Positions 31,597 through 41,031 of a stretch of 64,000 nucleotides of DNA are shown one piece after another. The notes beneath the pieces are model-generated. The model saw nothing but the letters and a program-made list of their open reading frames with translations. It was not told the origin of the DNA and made no database searches. The stretch covers positions 1 through 64,000 of IMG/VR virus record IMGVR_UViG_3300009158_000001. One strand, given 5' to 3'. This DNA comes from a virus. The translations under genes were made by a program, and so were the position numbers. Position 1 is the first letter of the stretch, and every line of letters begins with the position of its first letter.

Positions 31597-33546
31597 TTAT
31601 TCTCCTATCTTGATTTTAAAACTTGATAAAATTGGAGTGCTTGATGGATCTGATGTCTTTAATGTTGCCATTAAACCTACTAGAACTGTTTCACTCCGCT
31701 TTTTGTAGTGTTCAATGTAACAATTTTTTGCATCAATTTCTTTATTAAGAATAACACAAAAACCGTCTTTTGTAATTGAATCTTTAACATTGTTATATCT
31801 AAGTAAATAGTATTCTTTATTAGATATACTTGAGATATTATTAGTATTCATTAACTTTGTTTGAGCTCTTCGTGTAAATCCTCCATAAGGATTTATTTTT
31901 AAGTTTGTACCTTCTACTAAATACTTAGCATTGTATGGAAATAAAGGATCTAAATCTTTTAGTTCTTCTAACGAAGAAAACTCTGATCCAACAGAATAAT
32001 AGGAGTTTGCTGGAATCTTAATCTTAAACCATCCAGTCTTATTAAAATAAATTACATTACTTGTAATGTCAAAGTTAAAAACATCAGAAAGATCAGAAGT
32101 AGGAACAAATCCCTCAACCGCAACTCCGCTATTGCCAAAGTCTATTTTCTTTTCTTCACTCTTATCAACGTATACCCAAGTGTAATAGTATTTACCAATC
32201 TTCTCTACAAGATCTGGACTATTACTTCTTTCGCTTGAGTAATTGATAAAGATATTAGCAGACTGTAATCCATTCTGACTTGCATCTATTAGATAGTTAA
32301 CAACTTTATATTGATTATCAAAGCTATACAAAGTAGACACGTCTTTAATATCTACCAAAGAAACCGTATTTACTGTATCAACTAGCGGGTTTATATTCTG
32401 TATGTTATTGACGATTTGCGTATTAAATAGCTTTAAACCGTATGGTGCACTTCCAGGCATTTTATTTATTGGATTAATAGGGTATAAACTAAAATCTTTA
32501 TCATCTCCAATAGCTAACTGGTAATCGATACCATTTACATTTGGTTCTACAAAGTCACATACTTCAAGAGCAAGCTGATTTACATTTTGTAAAGCATAAA
32601 ACTTACTAAAATATAAACCACTTTTTTCAAAGTCTTTCTGCTTTTTATTTACTATAAGCTTTTTAATATTAAAAATATATCTGTATGCTGTATTGCCGTC
32701 TACAATTTCATCATATGCATTTTTTGTCAAAAGAACTTGGATAGCTTTAACTTTCCTGTTAATGTAAATAACATTTGAGTTAATAGCATCAGCATTCTCT
32801 AAAATAATGTACGATGTATCCATATCGTCAGTAACAACAGCACTAATTTTACTTTTTACACTAGAATCTGTAATGCCAATATACATTTCTCCGACTTCAG
32901 TTGGAGAATTGAAAATAATATTGAATGTCAAGCCAACGGAATGTGGAGTCAAAGTAGAAACTACACCAGTCCATCCATTCGTTGTTGTGTCATCGGCTAA
33001 TAAAGCAATAGAACTTCCTGGAACAGTAGCAACTCTTTCTGTTCCTGTCTCTGGTGTCCTAGAAACTTCTACACTGTAACTGCTAGTAGGAATTCTACGA
33101 TAACTTTCAAGAACTTCATTGTTTGTGAAAAGCTTTGTATTTGCGTTTGCAAGCCTAACACAGTGATTCACTATGTCTATTTCTACATTTTCTGGAGCAA
33201 GAAGAGGTTCAGTCTCTTGGCCATGAAAGTCGTAATAGATACTCTTATAAAATCCATCAGTATCTGATCTAAGAAATAACCTATCATTAATAATTGTTTC
33301 GCAGTTTGTAAGATTATTGTTTATTTCTTTTTCTTGTATATTCCACTCTACAATATCCATCTCTAACTTTTTAAGTTTTTCATATAAGTCTTTTTGAACT
33401 TCTAGGATTCTTAGTCTTAATTCATTTAATTTACCAGCAGTGAGTCCTTGTTCGCTATAGAAGTTAGGTGAAAGTGCAATCGTGCCCTCAGGCATTCCAT
33501 CTACTATGCTCCCATTAAACAATTTATTTTCATAGTTAATATTCAT
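31597..33546 (-). CDS. Baseplate/fibre protein with coiled coil and beta-sandwich (649 aa)
   Basis: Residues 37-80 form a coiled coil (KLNELRLRILEVQKDLYEKL and following). The rest is beta-rich with a region (about 190-290) resembling discoidin-like lectin sandwiches (TTTNGWTGVV... FNIIFNSPTEVGEMYIGI). No catalytic motif is seen. The next two upstream genes share the same layout of an N-terminal coil followed by large beta domains, so the three may form a hetero-oligomeric arm. Start is the ATG at 33546, only two bases after the upstream stop. Confidence 0.65.
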   Translation of the reverse strand: MNINYENKLFNGSIVDGMPEGTIALSPNFYSEQGLTAGKLNELRLRILEVQKDLYEKLKKLEMDIVEWNIQEKEINNNLTNCETIINDRLFLRSDTDGFYKSIYYDFHGQETEPLLAPENVEIDIVNHCVRLANANTKLFTNNEVLESYRRIPTSSYSVEVSRTPETGTERVATVPGSSIALLADDTTTNGWTGVVSTLTPHSVGLTFNIIFNSPTEVGEMYIGITDSSVKSKISAVVTDDMDTSYIILENADAINSNVIYINRKVKAIQVLLTKNAYDEIVDGNTAYRYIFNIKKLIVNKKQKDFEKSGLYFSKFYALQNVNQLALEVCDFVEPNVNGIDYQLAIGDDKDFSLYPINPINKMPGSAPYGLKLFNTQIVNNIQNINPLVDTVNTVSLVDIKDVSTLYSFDNQYKVVNYLIDASQNGLQSANIFINYSSERSNSPDLVEKIGKYYYTWVYVDKSEEKKIDFGNSGVAVEGFVPTSDLSDVFNFDITSNVIYFNKTGWFKIKIPANSYYSVGSEFSSLEELKDLDPLFPYNAKYLVEGTNLKINPYGGFTRRAQTKLMNTNNISSISNKEYYLLRYNNVKDSITKDGFCVILNKEIDAKNCYIEHYKKRSETVLVGLMATLKTSDPSSTPILSSFKIKIGE

Positions 33547-33547
33547 T

Positions 33548-36097
33548 TTATCCTATTACTCCCAAAGCAACAGATTCAATAACTGGACTATAGTAGGGCA
33601 ATAAAGACCCTATATCTTTTATATTAGAAGGAAATACAAAGTATTCATTTGTATTTAAAAATTCTTTTTTTGGAATTTCTTTCTCCAATGTAAAGTCTAT
33701 TACTTTTATGCAACTATAATCAAACGAAATAGGTGTTTGTCCAACTGTTGCAGTTTCACCAGTCTCAAACCAATTCAAACTATTGAATAGCTTTACATAT
33801 ATACGGTTAGTAGAGTAGTCAACAGAGAATACATTTAGACTTTCAGATGTTGTAGCTTTTACTCCAACCGTAAGGCTATGATTTTGGCTTAACTTTAGAT
33901 ATAAATTACTCTCATCAAAATAATAATCACCTTCATTGATAAGAACATTATCCGTAACTCGACGATCAAAAGCAAAGTCTTCTATACTCAAAGACTTTGC
34001 AAAAAAATCAGCAAGATTTAAGCTAGTATTTCTTGCTTGATAAGTTACAATTCCATCTACTTTGCTTTTATAATCAAAGTATTCTGTACTATCTGATAAA
34101 GTTGATAGCTCTTGTTGTCCATTAATATATGAAACTTCTTTTTTATTACTAATACGAACACTTCCATAGTGCAATGATATTGACTTTGGCAATTGTATTG
34201 TTCTTAAATCTATACTCATTTTGGGAAAATCTAATACCTTATCCATCAAACTAAATATTCGGAAGTTTGAGTTGAATAATCCCTCAAGAGCACCTACATA
34301 GTTAAAAGTCAAAATATTATCTGGACAATTAATGGTTTTATTCTCTGTATCTGTTTTACCTGAAACTTGTTCCGTCTCCAGGTAGTACACATCCAAAGAT
34401 CCTATTGCAGATAGACTTTGATTTAGGTAAATAATACCTTCTACTCTATCCAGAGAGTACTCATACGCTTCATAAGTTTCTTTCCTGTCAACAAGTCTCC
34501 AAGATACCTCTGATCCATCTAGCCATTTAAATATTATTTTTTGAATATACTTTTTACCTAAAATAATTTGGTCACCAGAATAAGTTGGAGACATTGACGC
34601 TATATTCAATTCTTTAGCATATTCTAGGCCTATGCTTGAGCCTAGACCATTATGCGGTATAGAGATCTGCTGCCCATATACGTAAGTAGGTATTGTGCTT
34701 AAATACAGGTCAACAGGAGTCCCAACACTTAAACTACTAAAGTAGAATGTATATCCTTCTCCTGTATACTCAGAAAAGTAATATCCATTAGCTAAGTCTC
34801 TACCCGGACTTCTAGTTTGCTTTTCGCCATTCACAGTTACTTTGAAATAGTCTTCAAGATTTGCAAACGGCAGGCTTAAAAATACTCGGTTAGAGTTTTC
34901 AACAATGTGAATAATTGTCTGTTTGTTTTCGCTTAGTAACTCTTCCACTACTTTATACTCAGCATTTTTAAATAGATATTCAGTAGGTAATCTTTTTGAT
35001 TTCTCAAATTTAGTCTTCTCTAAGTAATCAAGAGCTAATTTTAGATTTGAAATGCTACATTCAATATAAAATTCTGGATCTTTAATTGGTCCAGACAGCT
35101 TTGTATCTTTTCCTTCTAGCTTTTCAGTATTTGCTAGGATCTTAAAATCAAGAAAAGACTTTTGGCGGTTATCCAACAGAGTGTAGTCTTTGAAGAAAAG
35201 ATATTTATTGCTGAATATAGGCATACGAATAGTCTTAGCCTTTAGTTCATTCTTGTATTTTACTTTCAAAAAGCTAATCTTTTTAATATCGAATTGATTT
35301 ACTTGCTTTGGCGAAACTTTTATTTCTATATATAAAGAATCAGTTAACGCTGGTTTAGCAAGTTGTACCCAATAATCTTTAACTGACCCGTTATAAAGAA
35401 TATCTTGGTTCTGTGTATTTCTTACAAAAAGATTCACGTCTTGCCCAGCATTCTTTATATACTCAAATTCCATCTCATTTATAATTTCATTCTTGCTAAA
35501 AATAACATTTAAGCAAAGTTTTAAAGTAGCGTCATCATCTCTGAAAAAAGAAAATAAATCATTTTGATTATTGTTCCAGAGAGCTTCAATCTTTGAATTT
35601 TGAAAAGGATTACTTTCAGCGCCAATTTTTATATTAGAGTCAGATAGAATTGTTACTTTAGTCGGAATAAAACTAGTTGTCTCCAAGGCTGGAAACCAAA
35701 TTCCACTCTCATCCATCCCATATTTACTATCAGGAATAAACATATTTTTATCATTCAGAGAAAGAACAGAAATGTTGTCTTCATTAAGAAATGAGTTTAA
35801 TACTTTTTTTCTAAGAGCTAAAACGTCATAGCGATCTCTTAGAGCCTGCATTTGCGTTTCTTTTGTGTTGTAAAACTGATTAATTAAAAGTGAGACATCA
35901 TTCATATATAAAATAGAATCATTTATTTCTCTCATCATTTCACCAAATGGCGTAGAGAAATCACTAGTAATTGAACTGTATCTTTTGATAGAAGGACTTT
36001 TTAGGCTACTATCTAAAGTGTCTACGACTATATCTTGCACATCAGAAGATAGTTTTGATTCGATGTCCAGGATTTTATTTTGAATTTCTTTTAACAT
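33548..36097 (-). CDS. Baseplate/fibre protein with N-terminal coiled coil (849 aa)
   Basis: 849 residues with an extended helical N-terminus (1-120, including QMQALRDRYDVLALRKKVL), then beta-sandwich-like segments. One stretch (about 180-290) has discoidin-like character (LCLNVIFSKNEIINEMEFEY, LYIEIKVSPKQVNQFDIKK). Further beta modules fill the C-terminal half. The start overlaps the upstream stop as TAATG. No enzyme motif is visible. Probably part of the adsorption apparatus with its neighbours; I do not recognise a specific family. Confidence 0.65.
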   Translation of the reverse strand: MLKEIQNKILDIESKLSSDVQDIVVDTLDSSLKSPSIKRYSSITSDFSTPFGEMMREINDSILYMNDVSLLINQFYNTKETQMQALRDRYDVLALRKKVLNSFLNEDNISVLSLNDKNMFIPDSKYGMDESGIWFPALETTSFIPTKVTILSDSNIKIGAESNPFQNSKIEALWNNNQNDLFSFFRDDDATLKLCLNVIFSKNEIINEMEFEYIKNAGQDVNLFVRNTQNQDILYNGSVKDYWVQLAKPALTDSLYIEIKVSPKQVNQFDIKKISFLKVKYKNELKAKTIRMPIFSNKYLFFKDYTLLDNRQKSFLDFKILANTEKLEGKDTKLSGPIKDPEFYIECSISNLKLALDYLEKTKFEKSKRLPTEYLFKNAEYKVVEELLSENKQTIIHIVENSNRVFLSLPFANLEDYFKVTVNGEKQTRSPGRDLANGYYFSEYTGEGYTFYFSSLSVGTPVDLYLSTIPTYVYGQQISIPHNGLGSSIGLEYAKELNIASMSPTYSGDQIILGKKYIQKIIFKWLDGSEVSWRLVDRKETYEAYEYSLDRVEGIIYLNQSLSAIGSLDVYYLETEQVSGKTDTENKTINCPDNILTFNYVGALEGLFNSNFRIFSLMDKVLDFPKMSIDLRTIQLPKSISLHYGSVRISNKKEVSYINGQQELSTLSDSTEYFDYKSKVDGIVTYQARNTSLNLADFFAKSLSIEDFAFDRRVTDNVLINEGDYYFDESNLYLKLSQNHSLTVGVKATTSESLNVFSVDYSTNRIYVKLFNSLNWFETGETATVGQTPISFDYSCIKVIDFTLEKEIPKKEFLNTNEYFVFPSNIKDIGSLLPYYSPVIESVALGVIG

Positions 36098-37494
36098 TAA
36101 TTAACACCGAGTCTTGCGATAGGTAAAAAGGAAGCATAGACACTCATACTTCCTATAAAATTTACTTTTCCTTTGAGTTGAAAATCACTAGTAGGAGTTT
36201 TTAATGAGACCCCAGTTCCATTGAACATTATTTCGCCATCCTCGGAGACAGGCCATGCACAATTGATATTCTTTTTTAAAGTATATGTCATGTAAGCATT
36301 GCTTTGTAATGTATCTAGTTTAACATAAAGATACTTTGGAGTTGTACTATACTCTGTAGAATAATAGAAATTACTCTCATTTGCAGATGATTCAATCTCT
36401 TCAATCCTAAACCAATTATTTTTATTAGTGCTTATTTTAAAATCTTTAATATTGAAGTTAGAGTTTCCTAAAGCAGAACTTAAAGAGATTGAATTAAGTG
36501 CTATGCTGCCTTCAATTTCAACTGGGTAAGGGCATTTAAAAATGCTATAAGTCTGCTGTCTTTCAACAAGCTCTAACTTAGATAAAGCTAAATATCTAGA
36601 TGTCTCTGAGATAAAAGAAGGAATTTGAATGCTGTAACTTTTATTATTTATCTTAGTAGACCCTTCAAAGAAAGAAGGATTAGGAGAATCTAAAGTTAAC
36701 GAATTTACATTAAATGTACTATTATAAAAAGCTTCTTTACTTGAGGTAATAGAGATATCTTTTTTATAAATTTTAAACTCAGCATTTAAATAGTAAGATT
36801 TTCCAATCTTATTATTTTTGATAACTATTTTAAATTCATTACTTTCTTCAAAGTATATTGAGTCTTGCTCGAAGTCTATGCTAAAGAAACATTTATCAGA
36901 AGGAGAAATGTTTTCTCTTAAAGAATCTGATGAAAAAATATCAACCCAAGTTCCTATAGGACTTCTCACTTTTATATATACAACATCATTTATCTTTTTG
37001 TTTATAACTAGCAGAGATCCTTTTTGGCTATTTGGAACTTTAAAATAAATCTCTGAGAAATAAGATTTTTTTTGAAATGATGAGTAAACTTTATTGTTCT
37101 CTAAGCGTGCATTTGTTGGCATCTCAATAAAAGAAAGATTCTTATTTAAACCCTTCACCTCAAAACCATCTATCTCAAGTGATGGACTCTCTTTTGAGAA
37201 AAAAGAAATAGAATCCATAGTTGGTAATGCATTGCTGTTATATATAGCTAATTTTGAGTAGTATTCTGTGAGGAATAAATCTTCTACCAAAGCTTTTACT
37301 TCTATTGATTCTTTTTCTTGCCTATCAAGTAAGACATTATGTTTAGTTTGTAGAGTTTGAGATTCTTTTTCAAAACTTTCGACAACACTTTGAACTTGAA
37401 AAAGCCTTGAAATAAGATCAAAACTGCCATTGCCTGCTGTTCCTAAGGACATAGAAGGCATTGGTAAATTCTTATTTACAAATGTTGTTTTCAT
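36097..37494 (-). CDS. Baseplate/fibre protein with N-terminal coiled coil (465 aa)
   Basis: The third of three proteins with the same design. Residues 30-75 form a coiled coil (FQVQSVVESFEKESQTLQTK and following), then beta-rich modules including a likely sandwich (about 100-250, with SEIYFKVPNSQKGSLLVINK and IDFEQDSIYFEESNEFKIVI). It is Ser/Asn/Lys-rich as usual for A+T-rich phage virion genes. No family recognised. Its stop overlaps the next start. Confidence 0.6.
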   Translation of the reverse strand: MKTTFVNKNLPMPSMSLGTAGNGSFDLISRLFQVQSVVESFEKESQTLQTKHNVLLDRQEKESIEVKALVEDLFLTEYYSKLAIYNSNALPTMDSISFFSKESPSLEIDGFEVKGLNKNLSFIEMPTNARLENNKVYSSFQKKSYFSEIYFKVPNSQKGSLLVINKKINDVVYIKVRSPIGTWVDIFSSDSLRENISPSDKCFFSIDFEQDSIYFEESNEFKIVIKNNKIGKSYYLNAEFKIYKKDISITSSKEAFYNSTFNVNSLTLDSPNPSFFEGSTKINNKSYSIQIPSFISETSRYLALSKLELVERQQTYSIFKCPYPVEIEGSIALNSISLSSALGNSNFNIKDFKISTNKNNWFRIEEIESSANESNFYYSTEYSTTPKYLYVKLDTLQSNAYMTYTLKKNINCAWPVSEDGEIMFNGTGVSLKTPTSDFQLKGKVNFIGSMSVYASFLPIARLGVN

Positions 37495-37501
37495 TTTTTC
37501 C

Positions 37502-37882
37502 TTAAAGGGCAGAGTCTAACTCTGGATCTATTGTAAAACTTATTTTATTTCTTTTTGTATCAACAAGAATCTTCTTATTTATTTTACTAAATAATAGTCC
37601 TTTGCTTCTGATAACTGGAAAAATATAAGTGATTTGATTTTCAGTATATATACCCAAAAATTGGGCATCTAATGAAAAACTTTCAATTGTTATTTTATAA
37701 ACTTCTTTTGAGCCAGCTGGCGTAATTAGTTTTCTTTTTTTTAATGAATAGATTCCATGAATTCCAATTTCATATTGTTGTTCATTTATATATAAATCTA
37801 ATCCAGTTAACTCTTGTTTAACTAGAAGATTACTTTTTAAATCTAAGAAATAATAATTTGTTTTATCTTTCCATTCCACCAT
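37502..37882 (-). CDS. Small beta-rich structural protein (126 aa)
   Basis: The short protein is almost entirely predicted strand (KTNYYFLDLKSNLLVKQEL, YEIGIHGIYSLKKR, QITYIFPVIRS). It starts by one-base overlap (TAATG-type) with the upstream stop. Such small beta proteins in tail operons often cap or connect larger baseplate parts. No motif identifies it. Confidence 0.6.
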   Translation of the reverse strand: MVEWKDKTNYYFLDLKSNLLVKQELTGLDLYINEQQYEIGIHGIYSLKKRKLITPAGSKEVYKITIESFSLDAQFLGIYTENQITYIFPVIRSKGLLFSKINKKILVDTKRNKISFTIDPELDSAL

Positions 37883-38508
37883 TAGTTTGCCTCATATAAT
37901 GCTGACTCTCCATTTGCATGAGCAACTAGTTGAAAATCTACATCCAAGCTTGTACCAGGAGGAGTACGTAAGAATATTTTTACTTTAAGTAGCCCTCTTT
38001 GTTCTGCGTATTCATTAGGCTCCCACTGGGTTGAGTACAATCGAAATGTATTAGTTAAATCATAGCCAGGAGAACCAATTATATTACCTTGTCCATTAAA
38101 GATTAACGCCCGGTCAAGTGGAATCTTATTCAAAATATTTGAGCCTTGCTCCCAGTTGACTTGGAATTTCAACATGTTTTGTGTACTAAGAGTTCCAAAA
38201 TCATCTATATATGAGTTGGTATTACCACCACCTTGATAGTGTCCGAACACAATAAATAGCCCATAAGGCTTACCGTCACCATCTGATTGATTTCCTAAAG
38301 ATAGAATCTTATTTAGATCATCTAACTTTTTAGATGAAGTATAAAATCCAAAACCCATAAGGTTAACTGCTGAACTACCATCCATAGTTCCATTATTTCT
38401 TACCCATAACTCTTTCTCTTGTGCAGCTGAATTTAAGACTGTCTTGTTTAAAACAACTAAGTCAGCTGTTGCAGCCGTAGGATTTGAGCCAAACCATGTT
38501 AAGTTCAT
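37882..38508 (-). CDS. Virion-associated beta-sandwich protein (208 aa)
   Basis: The 208 residues alternate strands and turns with Gly/Asn-rich loops (GFGFYTSS, GLFIVFGHYQGGGNTNSY, LLKVKIFLRTPPGTSLDVDF). The opening WFGSNPTAATADLVVLNKT and a strand pattern of about eight strands suggest a single jelly-roll or Ig-like domain. It lies between the 126-residue and 835-residue structural genes and is probably a baseplate or fibre accessory protein. Confidence 0.6.
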   Translation of the reverse strand: MNLTWFGSNPTAATADLVVLNKTVLNSAAQEKELWVRNNGTMDGSSAVNLMGFGFYTSSKKLDDLNKILSLGNQSDGDGKPYGLFIVFGHYQGGGNTNSYIDDFGTLSTQNMLKFQVNWEQGSNILNKIPLDRALIFNGQGNIIGSPGYDLTNTFRLYSTQWEPNEYAEQRGLLKVKIFLRTPPGTSLDVDFQLVAHANGESALYEAN

Positions 38509-38516
38509 ATTGTCAC

Positions 38517-41018
38517 CTAATCTTGTGAATTATAAAAAGCAATCATTGGAGAATTTGCAGATTGTAAATTACTACTTGAGTTTCTCCATCTACAATACAT
38601 ATAATTTTTATTTGGAACATCAGCTTCATAGACAAAATTATCTAATTGAAATTTTACAATATCATTTATAATTTCACCATCTTCTATATTAAAAGATACT
38701 AAAAGATTACGACTTTCATCTGTGCGCATTGAACCTTTCCATGAATTTTTAGATGGATCAGGAAAAGAATCGTCAACAAGTGAACTAAATACATCTAGTC
38801 TATCAAATAGAGAACTTTTATATTTAACATCAATAGTTAACTTGCTTTTAAGTACCATCAATTTTTTAACATCTGGACAATCCATATATTTTACATTTGG
38901 ATAGGAACCCATATTCTTATTCTTTATTATCTCTTCTTCTAGGTTTACATAGCTGTCAGCGTAGTCTTCTTGCTTTTGTATGGCGTTAATGCCAACTACG
39001 CTAGCAATAGACTCAATTGCTCCTTCTGCGTCTACTGTTGCTATTGTTATGAGTAAATCATTAATGCCATCAATACCACCAAGCTCAGATCCCAAGATAA
39101 GCAAGTCTTCTCCTATAGTGTATCCTTGCCCTGGATATATAACTACAACATCATTTATTGAATATGATCTTTTAAATTGACTAGTTGTAACTTTAATTTT
39201 TACAAGACAACCTGTCCCAGTTGTTTCTGCGTAGGTACTTGTAGGACTTATATTTAAGTATTCAATATATCCTTTTTCTGTTCTTTTTGCATTTAGATTA
39301 ACATCAAACAAAGGCAACTCTGTTCTATCCACATAGATTGCAAGATGATTCCTTGAACAAATGTCTACTTCATTACTAGGATTAAGGATACGGCTAAATA
39401 GAAAATCTTTTCCTCTCTTGATCAAATCCAAATCATTTTTAAGTCCAGCATATACACGTAAATCTTTATGTTTCACTCCATTAATATATTTTTCTTTTTT
39501 AAATGAAACAGAGCAAAACAAAACAAAATTAGCAGAGTAGTCTGCATTTACTGTATTCTTAAAAGGATTTACTACGCAGTACTCGTCAACAAAATCTAAT
39601 AGACTTAGTCCTGTTAGAGTTGTTTGTAGAATAGAAGAGTAAAAAATTATGTCTTTATATGTTTTAATTATAGGATCATAAACTTTTTTTGTTTTTAACC
39701 AATGTATTTTTGTTTTTTCAGCTCCAGTTCCAGGAGCAAGGAAGAAATACATATCTCCTTCAAGTAACCATCTTTCATTGACAGGATTTACATTATAGAA
39801 TTCTCTACTATTGTTTTCATCATCAACAATGTACTCAGCATATATAACATCGTTTTTCTGTAAAGGAATTCCATTACTATAAGTTACAACGCCAAGTGAA
39901 TAGTCAAGGCCTCCAGTAAAACTTTCATAAAGAACAATGTTTCTATCTAAGTAAGAACCTGACAAAAGCTTACCTAGTAATTCATCTTTGGTTGTTTGCC
40001 CAAAAACTGGTACTCCATTCCTCCAGACTGTAAAGGTAAATTGTAAGTTTTTGCTTGGATCAAGAAGAATATTCTTATCAGGAACAGCAAAACAAAACTC
40101 ATTAATATATTTGCCTTCTTTCTTTTGTGTCAAGAAGGGACTATAAGGAAAGTACATTTGATCTGAATAAGTAGCAATGCCGTTTAAAGAAACTTTCCAA
40201 GTTGTTTCATCGTCCCGTGTAATAGTAAATCCTTTGCCATCAAGAAGAAGTGGCCATGGTTTTCTAATTTCTAAACCTTCAGAAATAAAAGGTTTGACTT
40301 TTGTTTTGGCATGCTCTTTATAGTAAATAGTTTGACCAGCTACATATGGGAAATCAAATCTCCACAGATTGCCTTCTTTGCTTTTTCTGTAGAAAGGCTT
40401 TTTAACTCCATAAGATTCTTCTTCAGACAAGTAGTCATAGATAGTCTCTTCCTTAAAGAGTGGTTCCTCTTTGAATACCTGACTAACTAGCACAGAACTT
40501 TCAGCAGTCCCTTGTAAATAAGTTACAAAAGATGCTCGATACACTCCATTCTTGATATCTAATTCATTCTTGACGTTACTAGCAATAAAACTATAGTCTT
40601 TGTCATAGATAAAGAGATTAGAATCTGTTACTTTATTCCAAAGAAAAAACGAAGGTCTCGTATCTGGAACAACTGATGTAAGTCTATGTCCAAAAAACAT
40701 AGGTATAAAAAAAGAATTCTCATTCTTTACTATAGTTGTAAAAATTAAGTTTTCCTTTTCACTATAGATTGTCGAGTTATTACTAACATAGACCGTGTCA
40801 GAAACTGGCTCAATGTAGTTTTCAATGAAATTATTAATTTCAATAGCTTGTTCTGAGTATATCTTTTCTGTTTCTAAATAGGCAACCTGTATATCATCTG
40901 CTTGTACAGTTTGCCGCCACATAATAGCATTCCTTTCTGGCCGACTGCAGACAAAAACAGAATAACTATTTTCTATATTTTTATTTGATATAGATATTTT
41001 AAAAGGAATTGAAGACAT
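38517..41018 (-). CDS. Large baseplate/fibre protein (835 aa) with GxGYxxGD module
   Basis: The start is taken as ATG at 41018; TTG at 41024 is an alternative because AAGGA lies closer to it. The protein is beta-rich throughout (about 833 residues). Near residues 610-680 it carries the module YPGQGYTIGEDLLILGSELG, followed by a short GxI strand; the same module recurs in two neighbouring proteins. The remaining sequence shows repeated strand-turn segments and cysteine-poor, Ser/Lys/Asn-rich composition. No catalytic residues are evident. It is probably a component of the adsorption complex. Confidence 0.65.
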   Translation of the reverse strand: MSSIPFKISISNKNIENSYSVFVCSRPERNAIMWRQTVQADDIQVAYLETEKIYSEQAIEINNFIENYIEPVSDTVYVSNNSTIYSEKENLIFTTIVKNENSFFIPMFFGHRLTSVVPDTRPSFFLWNKVTDSNLFIYDKDYSFIASNVKNELDIKNGVYRASFVTYLQGTAESSVLVSQVFKEEPLFKEETIYDYLSEEESYGVKKPFYRKSKEGNLWRFDFPYVAGQTIYYKEHAKTKVKPFISEGLEIRKPWPLLLDGKGFTITRDDETTWKVSLNGIATYSDQMYFPYSPFLTQKKEGKYINEFCFAVPDKNILLDPSKNLQFTFTVWRNGVPVFGQTTKDELLGKLLSGSYLDRNIVLYESFTGGLDYSLGVVTYSNGIPLQKNDVIYAEYIVDDENNSREFYNVNPVNERWLLEGDMYFFLAPGTGAEKTKIHWLKTKKVYDPIIKTYKDIIFYSSILQTTLTGLSLLDFVDEYCVVNPFKNTVNADYSANFVLFCSVSFKKEKYINGVKHKDLRVYAGLKNDLDLIKRGKDFLFSRILNPSNEVDICSRNHLAIYVDRTELPLFDVNLNAKRTEKGYIEYLNISPTSTYAETTGTGCLVKIKVTTSQFKRSYSINDVVVIYPGQGYTIGEDLLILGSELGGIDGINDLLITIATVDAEGAIESIASVVGINAIQKQEDYADSYVNLEEEIIKNKNMGSYPNVKYMDCPDVKKLMVLKSKLTIDVKYKSSLFDRLDVFSSLVDDSFPDPSKNSWKGSMRTDESRNLLVSFNIEDGEIINDIVKFQLDNFVYEADVPNKNYMYCRWRNSSSNLQSANSPMIAFYNSQD

Positions 41019-41031
41019 AAGCAATTAGTCC

